From assembly GCA_963717125.1 (NCBI GenBank), contig CAVQVG010000007.1, forward strand, positions 806,001-870,000: a stretch of 64,000 nt of DNA. Direction: 5' to 3'. The position numbers and the translations under genes are program-made. A model generated the notes under the pieces. The model searched no databases, was not told the DNA's origin, and worked only from the letters and a program-made list of their open reading frames with translations. Source of the stretch: RYN-230 sp963717125 (GTDB lineage: Bacteria > Actinomycetota > Actinomycetes > Streptosporangiales > Streptosporangiaceae). This document shows, piece after piece, positions 48,424 to 57,355 of this stretch (position 1 is its first letter; each line of letters starts with the position of its first letter).

Positions 48424-50259
48424 GTGGACCAGTTGCTGCCGCTGGCTACCGTCATCCCGCTGATCGTGGCGGCGGGCATCTCCGCGCTCAACCCGGTACT
48501 GGGCCGCCAGCGGCGGGTGCTCGACGTCGTCGCCATCCTGACCAGCGTGGCGGTGGCTGGCGTGCTGGCCGCCATCCTCGTCCAGGTGTGGCACCAGGAT
48601 CAGGTCTACTGGTTCGCGGGCTTCCACCCGAAGCACGGCGTGGTCATCGGCATCGACTACGCGGTCGGCCCGCTCAACGCGGGCCTGGCCTGCCTGGCCG
48701 CGGTCCTGGTCACCGTCTCGATGATCTTCTCCTGGCGGTACTTCGAGCGGGTGGGCACCTACTACCACGCGCTGATGCTGGCGTTCCTGGCCGGCCTGAC
48801 CGGGTTCTGCCTGACCGGAGACGTCTTCGACCTGTTCGTCTGGTTCGAGCTGATGGGCGTGGCCGCCTACGCACTGACCGCGTACCGGCCGGAGGAACGC
48901 GGTTCCATCCAGGGCGCGCTGAACTTCGCCATCACCAACAGCGTCGGGGCCTACCTGTCGCTGTCCGGCATCGCGCTCATCTACGGCCGGACCGGCGCGC
49001 TGAACATGGCCCAGATCGGCCGGCACATCGCCGGGCACCGGCCCGACGGGCTGGTGGTGGTGGCGTTCCTGCTCATCATCACCGGGCTGCTGGTCAAGGG
49101 CGCGATCGTGCCGTTCCACTTCTGGCTGGCCGACGCGCACGCGGTCGCGCCCACCCCGGTCTGCGTGCTGTTCTCCGGCGTCATGGTGGAACTCGGCCTG
49201 TACGGCGTGGCCCGGGTGTACTGGTCCATGTTCGGCCAGGCCCTCGGGCACCGGTCCACGATCACCGCGGTCTTCCTCGCCCTCGGCGTGCTCACCGCGG
49301 TCGTGGGCGCGCTGTTCTGCTTCCGGGAACGGCACCTGAAACGGCTGCTCGCGTTCTCCACCATCAGCCACGCGGGCATGTTCCTGGCCGGCATCGGCCT
49401 GCTCACCCCGCTCGGGCTGGCCGGGGTGTCGGTCTACGTGCTCAGCCACGCCCTGGTCAAGGCGGCGCTGTTCCTGTGCGTGGGCATCGTGCTGCACCGG
49501 CTCGGCTCGGTGAACGAGCCCTGGCTGCACGGCCGGGGCCGCCGCCTGCCGGTGACCGGCGTGGTGTTCACCCTGGCCGCGTTCGGCCTGGCCGATCTGC
49601 CGCCGTTCACCACCTACCTGGGCAAGGGCTGGATCGAGGACAGCGCGGCCAGCCGCGGGATGGCCTGGATCAGCGTGGTGTTCATCGCCTGCTCGGTGCT
49701 GGTCGGCGCGGCCGTGCTCCGGGTGGCCGGGGGCGTGTTCTACGGCCTCGGTGATCCGCCCAGCGAGTCGATGGAGATGGCCCGGGAGTCGTCGGAGGAG
49801 ACCAGCGAGACCGAGGCGGCCAAGCAGCGCACCCCGCTGTCGATGATCGTGCCGCCCGCCGTGCTGGTGATCGCGGCGGCGGTTCTCGGGTTCCTCCCCT
49901 GCCTCGGCGCGGCCGTCGAGGCGGCCGCGGTCCGGTTCCAGGACCAGTCCGGCTACACCGCCCGGGTGCTGTCCGGCGCACCGGTGCCCCATCCGGCCGC
50001 CCCGTTCCCGGCCGAGACCGCCGGGATCACCGCGGCCGACGTGCTCACCGGCGTGGCCTCGGCCGCCGGCGCGGTGGTCCTCGCCTACCTCGCGCTGTAC
50101 TGGCGGCGGCTGCCGCTGCTGCGCCGCGGCTTCGAGCCGGGCACCGGCCTGGTCGCGCCCATCCGGCGGTTCCAGAGCGGAGTGGTGAACGACTACGTCA
50201 CCTGGATCGTGGTTGGCGTCGCCTGCCTGGGCGGCGCGCTGGCCTTCTCCCTCCGCTAA
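48424..50259 (+). CDS. mnhD: Na+/H+ antiporter subunit D (NuoM/N-like proton-translocating subunit)
   Basis: 611 residues, about 14-15 membrane helices. FDLFVWFELMGVAAYALTAY near 139-158 holds the conserved helix-5 glutamate, LLVKGAIVPFHFWLADAHAV near 220 the helix-7 lysine and HxxHA-type loop, RHLKRLLAFSTISHAGMF near 304 the second broken-helix region, SHALVKAALFL near 341 the second lysine. It is the only large ion-pumping subunit in the operon; no full MrpA is present. Confidence 0.93.
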   Translation: MDQLLPLATVIPLIVAAGISALNPVLGRQRRVLDVVAILTSVAVAGVLAAILVQVWHQDQVYWFAGFHPKHGVVIGIDYAVGPLNAGLACLAAVLVTVSMIFSWRYFERVGTYYHALMLAFLAGLTGFCLTGDVFDLFVWFELMGVAAYALTAYRPEERGSIQGALNFAITNSVGAYLSLSGIALIYGRTGALNMAQIGRHIAGHRPDGLVVVAFLLIITGLLVKGAIVPFHFWLADAHAVAPTPVCVLFSGVMVELGLYGVARVYWSMFGQALGHRSTITAVFLALGVLTAVVGALFCFRERHLKRLLAFSTISHAGMFLAGIGLLTPLGLAGVSVYVLSHALVKAALFLCVGIVLHRLGSVNEPWLHGRGRRLPVTGVVFTLAAFGLADLPPFTTYLGKGWIEDSAASRGMAWISVVFIACSVLVGAAVLRVAGGVFYGLGDPPSESMEMARESSEETSETEAAKQRTPLSMIVPPAVLVIAAAVLGFLPCLGAAVEAAAVRFQDQSGYTARVLSGAPVPHPAAPFPAETAGITAADVLTGVASAAGAVVLAYLALYWRRLPLLRRGFEPGTGLVAPIRRFQSGVVNDYVTWIVVGVACLGGALAFSLR

Positions 50260-50357
50260 GGCGGCCGATAGGCGGTAACGGCAGATCGCCGGCCAGCCCA
50301 GCGGGTAACGGCATGACGACGCTCACCGGCCAAGCTCGCTGGCACACATTATCCACC

Positions 50358-50401
50358 GGGCCGGGCAATTACCTCTCGCGGCGGGAGTAACTGCCCGGCC
50401 C
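50358..50401. terminator. bidirectional terminator hairpin
   Basis: GGGCCGGGCAATTAC (50358-50372) pairs with GTAACTGCCCGGCCC (50387-50401) over 15 bases with one mismatch, 14-base loop. It lies between the convergent mnhD and the leftward gene at 50427. Confidence 0.75.
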
Positions 50402-50426
50402 AGCGGTCAGGCAACGGCCTGCCCGG

Positions 50427-50657
50427 TCACGCGGCCAGCCGGGAGCGGAGCAGCTGCTTGCCAAGCTCGGCGCCCTTGCGGCTGTCGGCCCGGGCTTTGC
50501 GGAAGAACTCAGCCAGCTCCGCGTCGTTGTTCCGCTCGGCGTCCTGGATGAACGTCCCCAGCCGGAGCACGTTGTCCAGGCAGTGCTCCGTGTACCAGAT
50601 GATGTCGTAGTCCTTGTCCGCCGTCCCGGTGCTGTGGCCCGTCTCCGTGTTGGTCAT
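50427..50657 (-). CDS. small conserved hypothetical protein
   Basis: 76 residues from ATG 50657, with GGAGGAGTTT directly upstream. DYDIIWYTEHCLDNVLRLGT and AELAEFFRKARADSRKGAEL form two helices; acidic N-terminus, one cysteine. No membrane segment and no recognised domain. It heads a leftward group of stress-type genes. Confidence 0.75.
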   Translation of the reverse strand: MTNTETGHSTGTADKDYDIIWYTEHCLDNVLRLGTFIQDAERNNDAELAEFFRKARADSRKGAELGKQLLRSRLAA

Positions 50658-50745
50658 AAACTCCTCCAGTCCAGTAGTGATTGCTGTCGGCCAGCCGGCC
50701 GCCACGCCTGCTAGCGGGCCGCCTCACCGGCTAGCAGCCGCCAGG

Positions 50746-51321
50746 TCAGTCCCCGCCCCGGCCAGTGGCCGCGTCGCGGGCCCGGTCCGCCGCGGCGACC
50801 GCTGGCCCGGCGCCCTTCAGCACACCCGGCGAGGCCGGCGTGTGCGGGTGCGGCCTGGTCGGCGCCGTCTTCTTGCCTTCCGCGATCTTGTCCCCGATGG
50901 TCCGCGCCTCGTCCGGCGTGAGCCGGCTGCGGAGCTGAGGCCAGACCTGGCCCTCCTCGTAGCCGATATGCTCCCGGCCGGCCGCGATGAACGTGCTCAC
51001 CAGCTGCTCGAACTCGGGCTGGTCGGCATCGAGCTTGTCCAGCTGGGCCAGTACTTCCTTGCCTTCCTGCTCCTGCCCGGTGGCCGTGTCCGCGAGCTGG
51101 TCGCCGTCGGCCAGCTTGTCCCGCACCGCGGGCCAGAAGTACATCTCTTCCAGGGCCTCGTGCTTGGACTCCTCGATGATGAGCTGCTCGACCATCTTCT
51201 TGCGCAGCGCCAGGTGATTGTCGCTGGCCCCGGTCGCCGCGGTCGGCCCCTTCTCCAGCTCGGCCAGCATCCGCTTGACTTCCTGATGATCCTGGCCCAG
51301 AACCTCGAACACGTCCGGCAT
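50746..51321 (-). CDS. hemerythrin HHE domain protein
   Basis: 191 residues from ATG 51321 (GAAGGAGGG upstream). Iron-binding pattern: LGQDHQEVKRML near 8-19, EESKHEALEEMYFWP near 52, and REHIGYEEGQVWPQL near 116. The helical bundle is followed by a disordered tail from about 150. Likely binds a di-iron centre for oxygen, NO or redox sensing; such proteins are common in actinomycete stress regions. Confidence 0.92.
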   Translation of the reverse strand: MPDVFEVLGQDHQEVKRMLAELEKGPTAATGASDNHLALRKKMVEQLIIEESKHEALEEMYFWPAVRDKLADGDQLADTATGQEQEGKEVLAQLDKLDADQPEFEQLVSTFIAAGREHIGYEEGQVWPQLRSRLTPDEARTIGDKIAEGKKTAPTRPHPHTPASPGVLKGAGPAVAAADRARDAATGRGGD

Positions 51322-51412
51322 GGTGTCCCTCCTTCTACCGTTCCCGTGCTCGGTGCGGCTTCCCGCCCGGCCCCGGCTAAACGCCCGGCCAGGCAAAAAT
51401 TCCGGCCGGTAC

Positions 51413-51820
51413 TCAGGACCGGGTGTCCACCTCGCCGTCGGGCTTCCCGGGCACGGCATTGGACACGCGGCGGACCCTGGTGACCCGGCCATCAGCGCCA
51501 TCTGCCGAGGTGACCTGCACCCCGGGCGCGTCGGGCACCGGGCCCTGCGGCGCGGGACCACCCATCAGTTCCTCCGCCGCGGCACCTGGTGCCGCGGGTG
51601 CGGCCTGGCCGGGTGGCTCGGCCAGCCGGTCCAGTGCGGGCGTCCGGTCCTCCGGCATGGATCCGCCCCCGCCCTGCTCGACATGGTGTTGTACGTCCTC
51701 GCTCCGCTGGGCGGCCGCCTGCGGGCGTTCTTCCTGGCGGCTGGCGGGCACCGGCTCGTCCCGTGTCTGGTTCAGGTTGGCCTCATGCCCGGCTTCGTGT
51801 GGTGCGGGCTGCCGCGCCAT
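51413..51820 (-). CDS. hydrophilic low-complexity protein
   Basis: 135 residues from ATG 51820, with GGAAGGAGC 6 bases upstream. Rich in Glu, Gln, Pro, Ala and Gly, without hydrophobic segments, probably disordered. The C-terminus DGADGRVTRVRRVSNAVPGK may form a small strand pair. No known family. Strong ribosome site and normal codon use support it as a gene. Confidence 0.65.
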   Translation of the reverse strand: MARQPAPHEAGHEANLNQTRDEPVPASRQEERPQAAAQRSEDVQHHVEQGGGGSMPEDRTPALDRLAEPPGQAAPAAPGAAAEELMGGPAPQGPVPDAPGVQVTSADGADGRVTRVRRVSNAVPGKPDGEVDTRS

Positions 51821-51941
51821 GGCTGCTCCTTCCGGATGGATCTGGAATGATCTGGCCGCGGCGCTGTCCGAGCTGAAAGACGTCAACGCCGTCCTGGCCA
51901 GCGACGCCCACTCGGTCAACGAGTAACGCCGCGCCGCCGCG

Positions 51942-52199
51942 TCAGTGATTGCGCAGGGCCTTGATCAATTCACTCTTGCTCATCGAGGACCGTCCTTTGA
52001 TACCCACCTGACGCGCCCGCTTCATCAGGTCTTCCTTGGACATGTCCTGGTAGGAACCGCTCTTGCCGCCCTTAGCGGCCACCTTCCGGCGGGAACTCCC
52101 GGCCGCGGCGTTCGCGATGCGGGCTGATTTTTCCTTGCTCTCGCCGCGGTCGCGTAGTTTCTGGTAGGTCTTCTCGTCCTTGATCTGCGCTCTGGGCAT
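51942..52199 (-). CDS. small basic protein with Rho-N/SAP-like C-terminus (DUF7218-like)
   Basis: 85 residues. YQKLRDRGESKEKSARIANA at 12-31 is a helix found in many small actinomycete proteins. MSKEDLMKRARQVGIKGRSS then MSKSELIKALRNH is a Rho-N/SAP-type helix-loop-helix that binds nucleic acid in other proteins. Between them is a Lys/Gly/Ser linker. Probably a nucleoid- or RNA-associated stress protein; function unproven. Confidence 0.82.
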   Translation of the reverse strand: MPRAQIKDEKTYQKLRDRGESKEKSARIANAAAGSSRRKVAAKGGKSGSYQDMSKEDLMKRARQVGIKGRSSMSKSELIKALRNH

Positions 52200-52204
52200 C
52201 GCTG

Positions 52205-52501
52205 TTACCTTTCTGCCCGCCGCGCGCCGTCAGCGCGCGTCGAATCGTCCCGCGCAGCGGGCTCATTGCCCGCCTCTGGCCATTCCCGGTCAAGATCCGG
52301 CTCGGCGTCCCGCCGCGGCGTGACAGCGCGTCCCTCACCGAGGAACGCGCCACCCCGGACATCGCCGGGACGCGTGCTCGGCCCGCGCCCCTTCCAGAAC
52401 GGGTGCCTGCCCGCCCAGAACACCAGCACCAGCCAGGTCGCCAGCCCCACGACGATCACGGCACAGATGATGAGCAGGCCAGCCAGCGACGTTCCACTCA
52501 T
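52205..52501 (-). CDS. single-pass membrane protein
   Basis: 98 residues. One membrane helix at about 7-30 (LAGLLIICAVIVVGLATWLVLV), then a charged cytosolic tail rich in Arg, Asp and Glu. FWAGRHPFWKGRGPS just after the helix is seen in similar small actinomycete proteins. Function unknown. It lies 5 bases before the Rho-N-like gene. Confidence 0.7.
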   Translation of the reverse strand: MSGTSLAGLLIICAVIVVGLATWLVLVFWAGRHPFWKGRGPSTRPGDVRGGAFLGEGRAVTPRRDAEPDLDREWPEAGNEPAARDDSTRADGARRAER

Positions 52502-52507
52502 CTGCCC

Positions 52508-53461
52508 TCACCCCTCCCGCAGGCGCGGCAGCACCTGCTCGGCGTAGAACTCGAAGAAGCCGTCCTGCTCGCTGCCGACCTGGCCGACGTACACCTCGTC
52601 GAACCCAGCGTCGGTATAGGCCCGGATCGCGCTCAGGTGGTCCTCGACGTCGGGCCCGCAGGGCGCGGCGATGTCGTCCTCGGAGATCAGCTCGCCCAGC
52701 TGGCTGAACTGCCGGGGCAACGGGAGCAACTGGACGGCCTCACCAGGGATCTGGTCGGTTCGCCACAGCCGGTGCATGGTCTTGCGCGCCGTCCCGGCGT
52801 CCGGCCCCCAGGAGACCTTCAGCCCGCCCTGCACCGGCCGGTCGCCGCCCCCGGAATCCCGGTAGAGCCGGACCAGGTCGGCGCTGGGCTGCACGCAGAT
52901 GTACCCGTCGGCGATCCGGGCCGCGAGCTGGACCGCCTTCTCCCCGAAACCGGACATGAACACCGGCGGCGGGGAATCGGGCACCGAGTACAGCCGCGCC
53001 GTGTCCACGGTGTAGTGCGTGCCGTGCTGCGTGACGAGCTGGCCGGTGAACAGCTCCCGGACCACCTGGACGGCCTCTTCCAGCATGTCCAGCCGGTCTT
53101 CGGCGGATGGCCACCGGGCGCCGGTGATGTGCTCGTTCAGCGCTTCACCGCTGCCCACTCCGAGGGTGAACCGGCCGGCGCTCAGCAGCGCCGACGTGGC
53201 CGCCGCCTGGGCGATGATCGCCGGGTGCAGCCGCACTGTGGGGCAGGTCACCGCTGTGGTCACGGGCAGCGCGGTAGCCTCGGAGATCGCGCCGATCACG
53301 GACCAGACGAAGCTGCTCTGCCCCTGCTCATCCAGCCACGGGTGAAAGTGATCCGAAATCCACAGGCCATCGAAGCCAGCCTGCTCCGCCAGCTTCGCCT
53401 GGCGGACCAGCTCACCCGGGGGGTGCTCTTCCGAGGCTAGGAAATAGCCGTACCGCGTCAC
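52508..53461 (-). CDS. F420-dependent LLM-class oxidoreductase (TIGR03557-like)
   Basis: 317 residues from GTG 53461 (GGGAGGA upstream). TIM-barrel luciferase-like protein close to F420-dependent glucose-6-phosphate dehydrogenase-type enzymes: YGYFLASEEHPPGELVRQAK, GLWISDHFHPWLDEQG, RFTLGVGSGEALNEHITG. Residues SDHFHPW and the GSGEALNEH loop fit the F420 pocket. Substrate unknown. It begins a leftward run that continues through the membrane and Rho-N-like genes. Confidence 0.92.
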   Translation of the reverse strand: MTRYGYFLASEEHPPGELVRQAKLAEQAGFDGLWISDHFHPWLDEQGQSSFVWSVIGAISEATALPVTTAVTCPTVRLHPAIIAQAAATSALLSAGRFTLGVGSGEALNEHITGARWPSAEDRLDMLEEAVQVVRELFTGQLVTQHGTHYTVDTARLYSVPDSPPPVFMSGFGEKAVQLAARIADGYICVQPSADLVRLYRDSGGGDRPVQGGLKVSWGPDAGTARKTMHRLWRTDQIPGEAVQLLPLPRQFSQLGELISEDDIAAPCGPDVEDHLSAIRAYTDAGFDEVYVGQVGSEQDGFFEFYAEQVLPRLREG

Positions 53462-53639
53462 CGATCGTCCTCCCTCTCCGGCGGGTACCGGCCCGCTGGC
53501 CAGCCCCGAAACAGCCGCTACCCAGGTGGAACTGACCCATGCACGGCGGAACGACGACTCCACTGGCCGGCCGGTTTGCCGTCCCCGCGCCGGGGTAGCC
53601 GCGCCTCGCGGGAGTTGCCCGCGCACCGGAGGAGACTCA

Positions 53640-54509
53640 ATGACCGCACCATCGGAGCAGCACCCGCCGCCGAAGCAGGAGCAGGACTACCCGGGCCACA
53701 CGGCGGCGATGGACCCGCGACCGCGCGACGAGATGCGCGATTACGAAGGCAGTGGCCTGCTGGATGGCCGGCGAGCGCTGATCACCGGCGGCGACTCGGG
53801 CATCGGCCGGGCCGTCGCGGTCGCCTTCGCCAAGGAAGGCGCCGACGTCGCCATCAGCTACCTGTCCGAGCAGGAGGACGAGGACGCCCGGCACACCGCC
53901 GAACTGGTCGCCCAGACCGGGCACCGCTGCGTCACCATCCGTGCCGACCTGGCCGAGGAAGCCAACTGCCACCGCATCGTCAACCAGGCCATGCATGAGC
54001 TGGGCGGCCTCGACGTGCTGGTGAACAACGTCGCGACGCAGCAGCCGGTCAGCGACTTCACCGAGCTGAGCACCAGCCAGCTGGAGCGCACGTTCCGGGT
54101 GAACATCTTCAGCTACTTCTGGACCAGCCGGGCCGCCATCCCGCATCTGCCGGATGGGGGCGCCATCATCAACACGTCGTCCATCAACGGGCTGCGCGGC
54201 AACAAGACCCTGATCGACTACGCCGCGACCAAGGGCGCGGTGCTGGCGTTCACCTACTCGCTGGCCCAGGCCATGCTGGACCGCGGCATCCGGGTCAACT
54301 CGGTCGCACCGGGGCCGGTATGGACCCCGCTGATCCCGGCCACGTTCGACGAGGAGAAGGTGAGCAGCTTCGGCAGCCAGGCGCCGATGGGCCGGGCCGC
54401 GCACCCGGATGAGATCGCCCCGTCCTATGTGTTCTTCGCGGCCGGGCTGTCCAGCTACTACTCCGGTGAGGTGCTGGCCCCCGTCGGCGGCGAGACGCTG
54501 CCCGGTTAG
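53640..54509 (+). CDS. short-chain dehydrogenase, general-stress type
   Basis: 289 residues, ATG 53640 with GGAGGAG upstream. The 45-residue N-terminal extension (MDPRPRDEMRDYEGSG) is typical of YhdF/YghA-like stress SDRs. Cofactor loop TGGDSGIGRAVA near 50, NNVATQ near 130, catalytic Ser in NTSSING and YxxxK in YAATK near 193-197. Substrate unknown. Confidence 0.93.
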   Translation: MTAPSEQHPPPKQEQDYPGHTAAMDPRPRDEMRDYEGSGLLDGRRALITGGDSGIGRAVAVAFAKEGADVAISYLSEQEDEDARHTAELVAQTGHRCVTIRADLAEEANCHRIVNQAMHELGGLDVLVNNVATQQPVSDFTELSTSQLERTFRVNIFSYFWTSRAAIPHLPDGGAIINTSSINGLRGNKTLIDYAATKGAVLAFTYSLAQAMLDRGIRVNSVAPGPVWTPLIPATFDEEKVSSFGSQAPMGRAAHPDEIAPSYVFFAAGLSSYYSGEVLAPVGGETLPG

Positions 54510-54517
54510 GAGTCACG

Positions 54518-54840
54518 ATGGCCGATGGTTCGCTAGCCCGGGACCTGCGGGCCCAGGTGGACGGTGAGGTCAGGTTCGACGGGGGCAGCCGCGGCGCGTA
54601 CTCCACCGACGCGTCCAATTTCCGCCAGGTGCCGATCGGGGTGGTCGTGCCGTCGAGCCAGGCATTGTCCTCGATCAGCTGAACGCCAGTCTGGCGCCGG
54701 TCGGGCTGCGGTTCGGCCCGGAGCCTGCCACGCACATGAACTGCACGCTCGGCGGGATGATCGGCAACAACTCGTGCGGGGCCACCGCGCAGCGGACCGG
54801 CAAGGTGGTGGACAACATCGCAGCGACGTTGCAGTCATCT
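54518..54840 (+). pseudogene. remnant of a GlcD-type FAD-linked oxidase
   Basis: The first 45 residues (LARDLRAQVDGEVRFDGGSR, AYSTDASNFRQVPIGVVVP) are the family opening. The frame then ends at TGA about 54680, while another frame carries a later part: IVLDQLNASLAPVGLRFG and CTLGGMIGNNSCG with the FAD-binding loop, then VVDNI. About 80 residues of the FAD domain are deleted and everything after 54840 is lost. It starts 8 bases after the SDR stop and once belonged to that operon. Confidence 0.8.
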
Positions 54841-55028
54841 GTGATCACCTTCCCCGCAGGCACCGCAGCACCCGCTGTCGGCAGCACGGCCCGAGACCGG
54901 TCCCCGATGCGCTTCCGCTACCCAGAGCGAGGTAACCCATGCACTCCGAAATCACGGACGCCGTACCCGACCCGGGAGGTGCTGGCCGGGCCCGCCCGGG
55001 GGAGACTCGTGTCTGGAGGTGACGCACC

Positions 55029-56126
55029 ATGGACCTGGATTTCCTGCGGCCGCTATACCGTGGCATCGGCGGGTACGTCTCGGTGTACCTGGACACCACG
55101 CGGGATCATGAGAATGCCCCGCTCGAGATAGCGGTGCGCTGGCGCGACGCCCGGGAGCAGCTGGCCAGCGCCGGCGCCGACGCGCCGACGCTGGACGCGG
55201 TGGGCGAGGTGTTCGCCTCGGGGCGGGCCGCGCCCGGCCGGGCCGCGTTCGGCCGCGGCGGCGCGGTGCTGCTGACCGAGGCGCTGCCCAGCCGGCCTCG
55301 CCGCGAGTTCGCCCGGCTGACCCCGTTGCCGCACGTGATGCCGCTGCTGGCCCAGCGGGATCCACACGTGCCGCATCTGCGGGTGACCGCCCGGCACGAC
55401 GGCGGCGACGTGGTGGCGGTCAGCGCGGCAGGCGGTGAATACGACGAAGAGGTGATCGGCACCGGGTGGCCGGTACACATGGTCTCCAGCGGCGGCTCGT
55501 CCCAGCTGCGGTACCAGCGCAGCACCGAGGAAGCGTGGGAGATCAACGCCAAGGAGCTGGCCGAGCGGGTCACCGCCGAGGCTGGCCGGATCGGCGCCGA
55601 TCTCATCCTGCTGGCTGGCGACCCGGTGGCCCGCACGCTGCTGGTGCAGCAGCTCGGCAGCGCGCTAGCCGCCCGTACCGTGCTCATCGAGCACGAGATC
55701 CCGGCCGAGAGCGAGGCGGCGGCCCGCGCCGCCGGCCAGGCGATAGCCGACTACGTCACGCAGCGCAGCCGGGAGCGGTTCGAGCACTGGCGGACCCAGC
55801 AGGCGCACGGCCACGGCGTGGCGGGCCTGCCCGCCACGATGGCCGCGCTGCGCGACGGCGCGGTCGCTGAACTGCTGCTGGCCGACCACCCGGAGTCCAC
55901 CGCCACCGCCTGGATCGGGCCGGCCCCGGCCGACCTGGCCGGTTCCGCCGCCGACCTGGCTCAGTGGGGCGTCGCCGCCGACCCGGTCACGGACCGGGCG
56001 GACGCTGCGGTAGCCCGGGCGCTCGCCATGACCGGCGGCCAGCTGTACTTCCTGCCGGATCAGGAGCAGCCGCCGGAGGGCGGGATCGCCGCGCTGCTGC
56101 GCTTCCCCGATCCCGGCGTGGGCTGA
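55029..56126 (+). CDS. baeRF2-like (Rv2629-type) eRF1/Vms1-fold protein
   Basis: 365 residues, ATG 55029 with GGAGGTG upstream. GGYVSVYLDTTRDHENAPLE opens the family, FGRGGAVLLTEALP and ITARHDGG-type text (VTARHDGGDVVAVSAAGGEY) mark the central domain, and AELLLADHPESTATAWIGPA the C-terminal L7Ae-like domain. The bacterial archaeo-eukaryotic release factor family is thought to act on stalled ribosomes; Rv2629 belongs to the dormancy response of mycobacteria. No GGQ motif is seen. Confidence 0.85.
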   Translation: MDLDFLRPLYRGIGGYVSVYLDTTRDHENAPLEIAVRWRDAREQLASAGADAPTLDAVGEVFASGRAAPGRAAFGRGGAVLLTEALPSRPRREFARLTPLPHVMPLLAQRDPHVPHLRVTARHDGGDVVAVSAAGGEYDEEVIGTGWPVHMVSSGGSSQLRYQRSTEEAWEINAKELAERVTAEAGRIGADLILLAGDPVARTLLVQQLGSALAARTVLIEHEIPAESEAAARAAGQAIADYVTQRSRERFEHWRTQQAHGHGVAGLPATMAALRDGAVAELLLADHPESTATAWIGPAPADLAGSAADLAQWGVAADPVTDRADAAVARALAMTGGQLYFLPDQEQPPEGGIAALLRFPDPGVG

Positions 56127-56222
56127 CCAGTTACGGCCGAGCGCGGGCGACGGCCGTGCGGGGCAAGGGCGTTAGGGAGGATGGGTCAGCGCATCACGTG
56201 GGGGCTGCTAACTTTGCGTGTC

Positions 56223-57164
56223 ATGACTGATTCGAGACGGGTTCTGGTGACCGGCGGGGCCGGCTTCGTGGGCGCCACCCTGGTCCGCCGGCTCATCGCC
56301 AGCGGGCACACCGTCCGCGTGTTCGACAACTTGTCGAGCGGCCACCCGGACCATCTCACCGGGGTGGACACCGAACTGGTCGAAGGGGACATCCGGGACC
56401 CGGACGCCCTGGACAAGGCGCTGGCCGGGATGGACTCGGTGATGCACCTGGCCGCGGCCGGATCGGTCGTCCAGTCAGTCGCGGACCCGGCGGCGAACTT
56501 CGACGTCAACGTGGCGGGCACGTTCCGGGTGCTGGACGCGGCCCGGCGGGCCAGCGTGGAGCGGACCGTGCAGGCCTCCACCGGGGGCGCGCTGATCGGC
56601 GACGCCACGCCGCCGGTGGACGAGCGGTCGCTGCCCAAGCCGATCTCCCCGTACGGCGCGAGCAAGCTGGCCGGCGAGGGCTACGCCTACGCGTTCGCCC
56701 AGGCCTATGACCTGCGCACGGTCGCGCTGCGGTTCGCCAACGTGTACGGCCCGTGGAGCGCCCGCAAGCGCGGCGCCATCACCACTTTCTTCAACCGGCT
56801 GCATGCCGGCGAACCCCTGGTGATCTACGGCGACGGCTCGTCGTCCCGGGACTACATCCACGTGGACGACATCTCCACCGCACTGCAGCGGGCCCTGGAA
56901 CTGGACCTGCCAGGCGGCACCGTGCTGCACATCTCCTCCGGCGTGGAGACCACGGCCCAGGAACTGGCCGAGCTGTGCCGGACCGCGGCCGGGCGCCCGG
57001 AGCACCCGATCGAGTACGAGCCGACCCGGCGCGGCGAGGTGGACCGCAACTTCGCCAACTACGAACTGGCTGAGAAGATGATCGGGTACGCCCCCACGAT
57101 CTCCCGTGCGGACGGCCTCCCGAGCACCTGGGAGTGGTTCAGCGAGTACGTGTTCCGGGGGTGA
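56223..57164 (+). CDS. NAD-dependent epimerase/dehydratase (UDP-glucose 4-epimerase-like)
   Basis: 313 residues from ATG 56223. TGGAGFVGATLVRRL near 10-24 binds NAD, the catalytic YxxxK is YGASK near 145-149, and RKRGAITTFFNRLHAGEPL then YGDGSSSRDYIHVDD are the substrate-domain signatures. It converts nucleotide sugars; GalE or a related epimerase. No glycosyltransferase is adjacent. The start lacks a clear ribosome site. Confidence 0.92.
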   Translation: MTDSRRVLVTGGAGFVGATLVRRLIASGHTVRVFDNLSSGHPDHLTGVDTELVEGDIRDPDALDKALAGMDSVMHLAAAGSVVQSVADPAANFDVNVAGTFRVLDAARRASVERTVQASTGGALIGDATPPVDERSLPKPISPYGASKLAGEGYAYAFAQAYDLRTVALRFANVYGPWSARKRGAITTFFNRLHAGEPLVIYGDGSSSRDYIHVDDISTALQRALELDLPGGTVLHISSGVETTAQELAELCRTAAGRPEHPIEYEPTRRGEVDRNFANYELAEKMIGYAPTISRADGLPSTWEWFSEYVFRG

Positions 57165-57170
57165 ACGGGG

Positions 57171-57355
57171 ATGCGGATCGCGGTCACCGGGACCGGGAAG
57201 GTTGGTGGCACGCCCGGCAGCCGCTGGCGTGCCGCCGGGCCCGACGTCGGGTACGGCTCGCGCAGCGGAAACGGTGCGGGCCCCGGTGGCGCGCCCGTTC
57301 GGCCCGTCGCCGATGCACCGGCTGACGCCGGGGTCGTGGTGCTGGCCGCCGAGCT
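57171..57355 (+). pseudogene. 5' remnant of an F420/NADPH oxidoreductase-like gene
   Basis: About 60 residues: MRIAVTGTGKVGGTPGSRWR, then PDVGYGSRSGNGAGPGGAPV and PADAGVVVLAAEL. This is the NADP-binding half of the NPdhA/F420H2:NADP oxidoreductase-like family. It stops where the convergent quinone oxidoreductase gene ends, so the rest was lost by a deletion joining the two genes tail to tail. Confidence 0.75.

Noticed and set aside
47899..49992. 697-residue minus-strand frame rich in His, Asp and Gln
   Set aside because: Exact complement of the antiporter subunit genes, whose membrane motifs are unmistakable.
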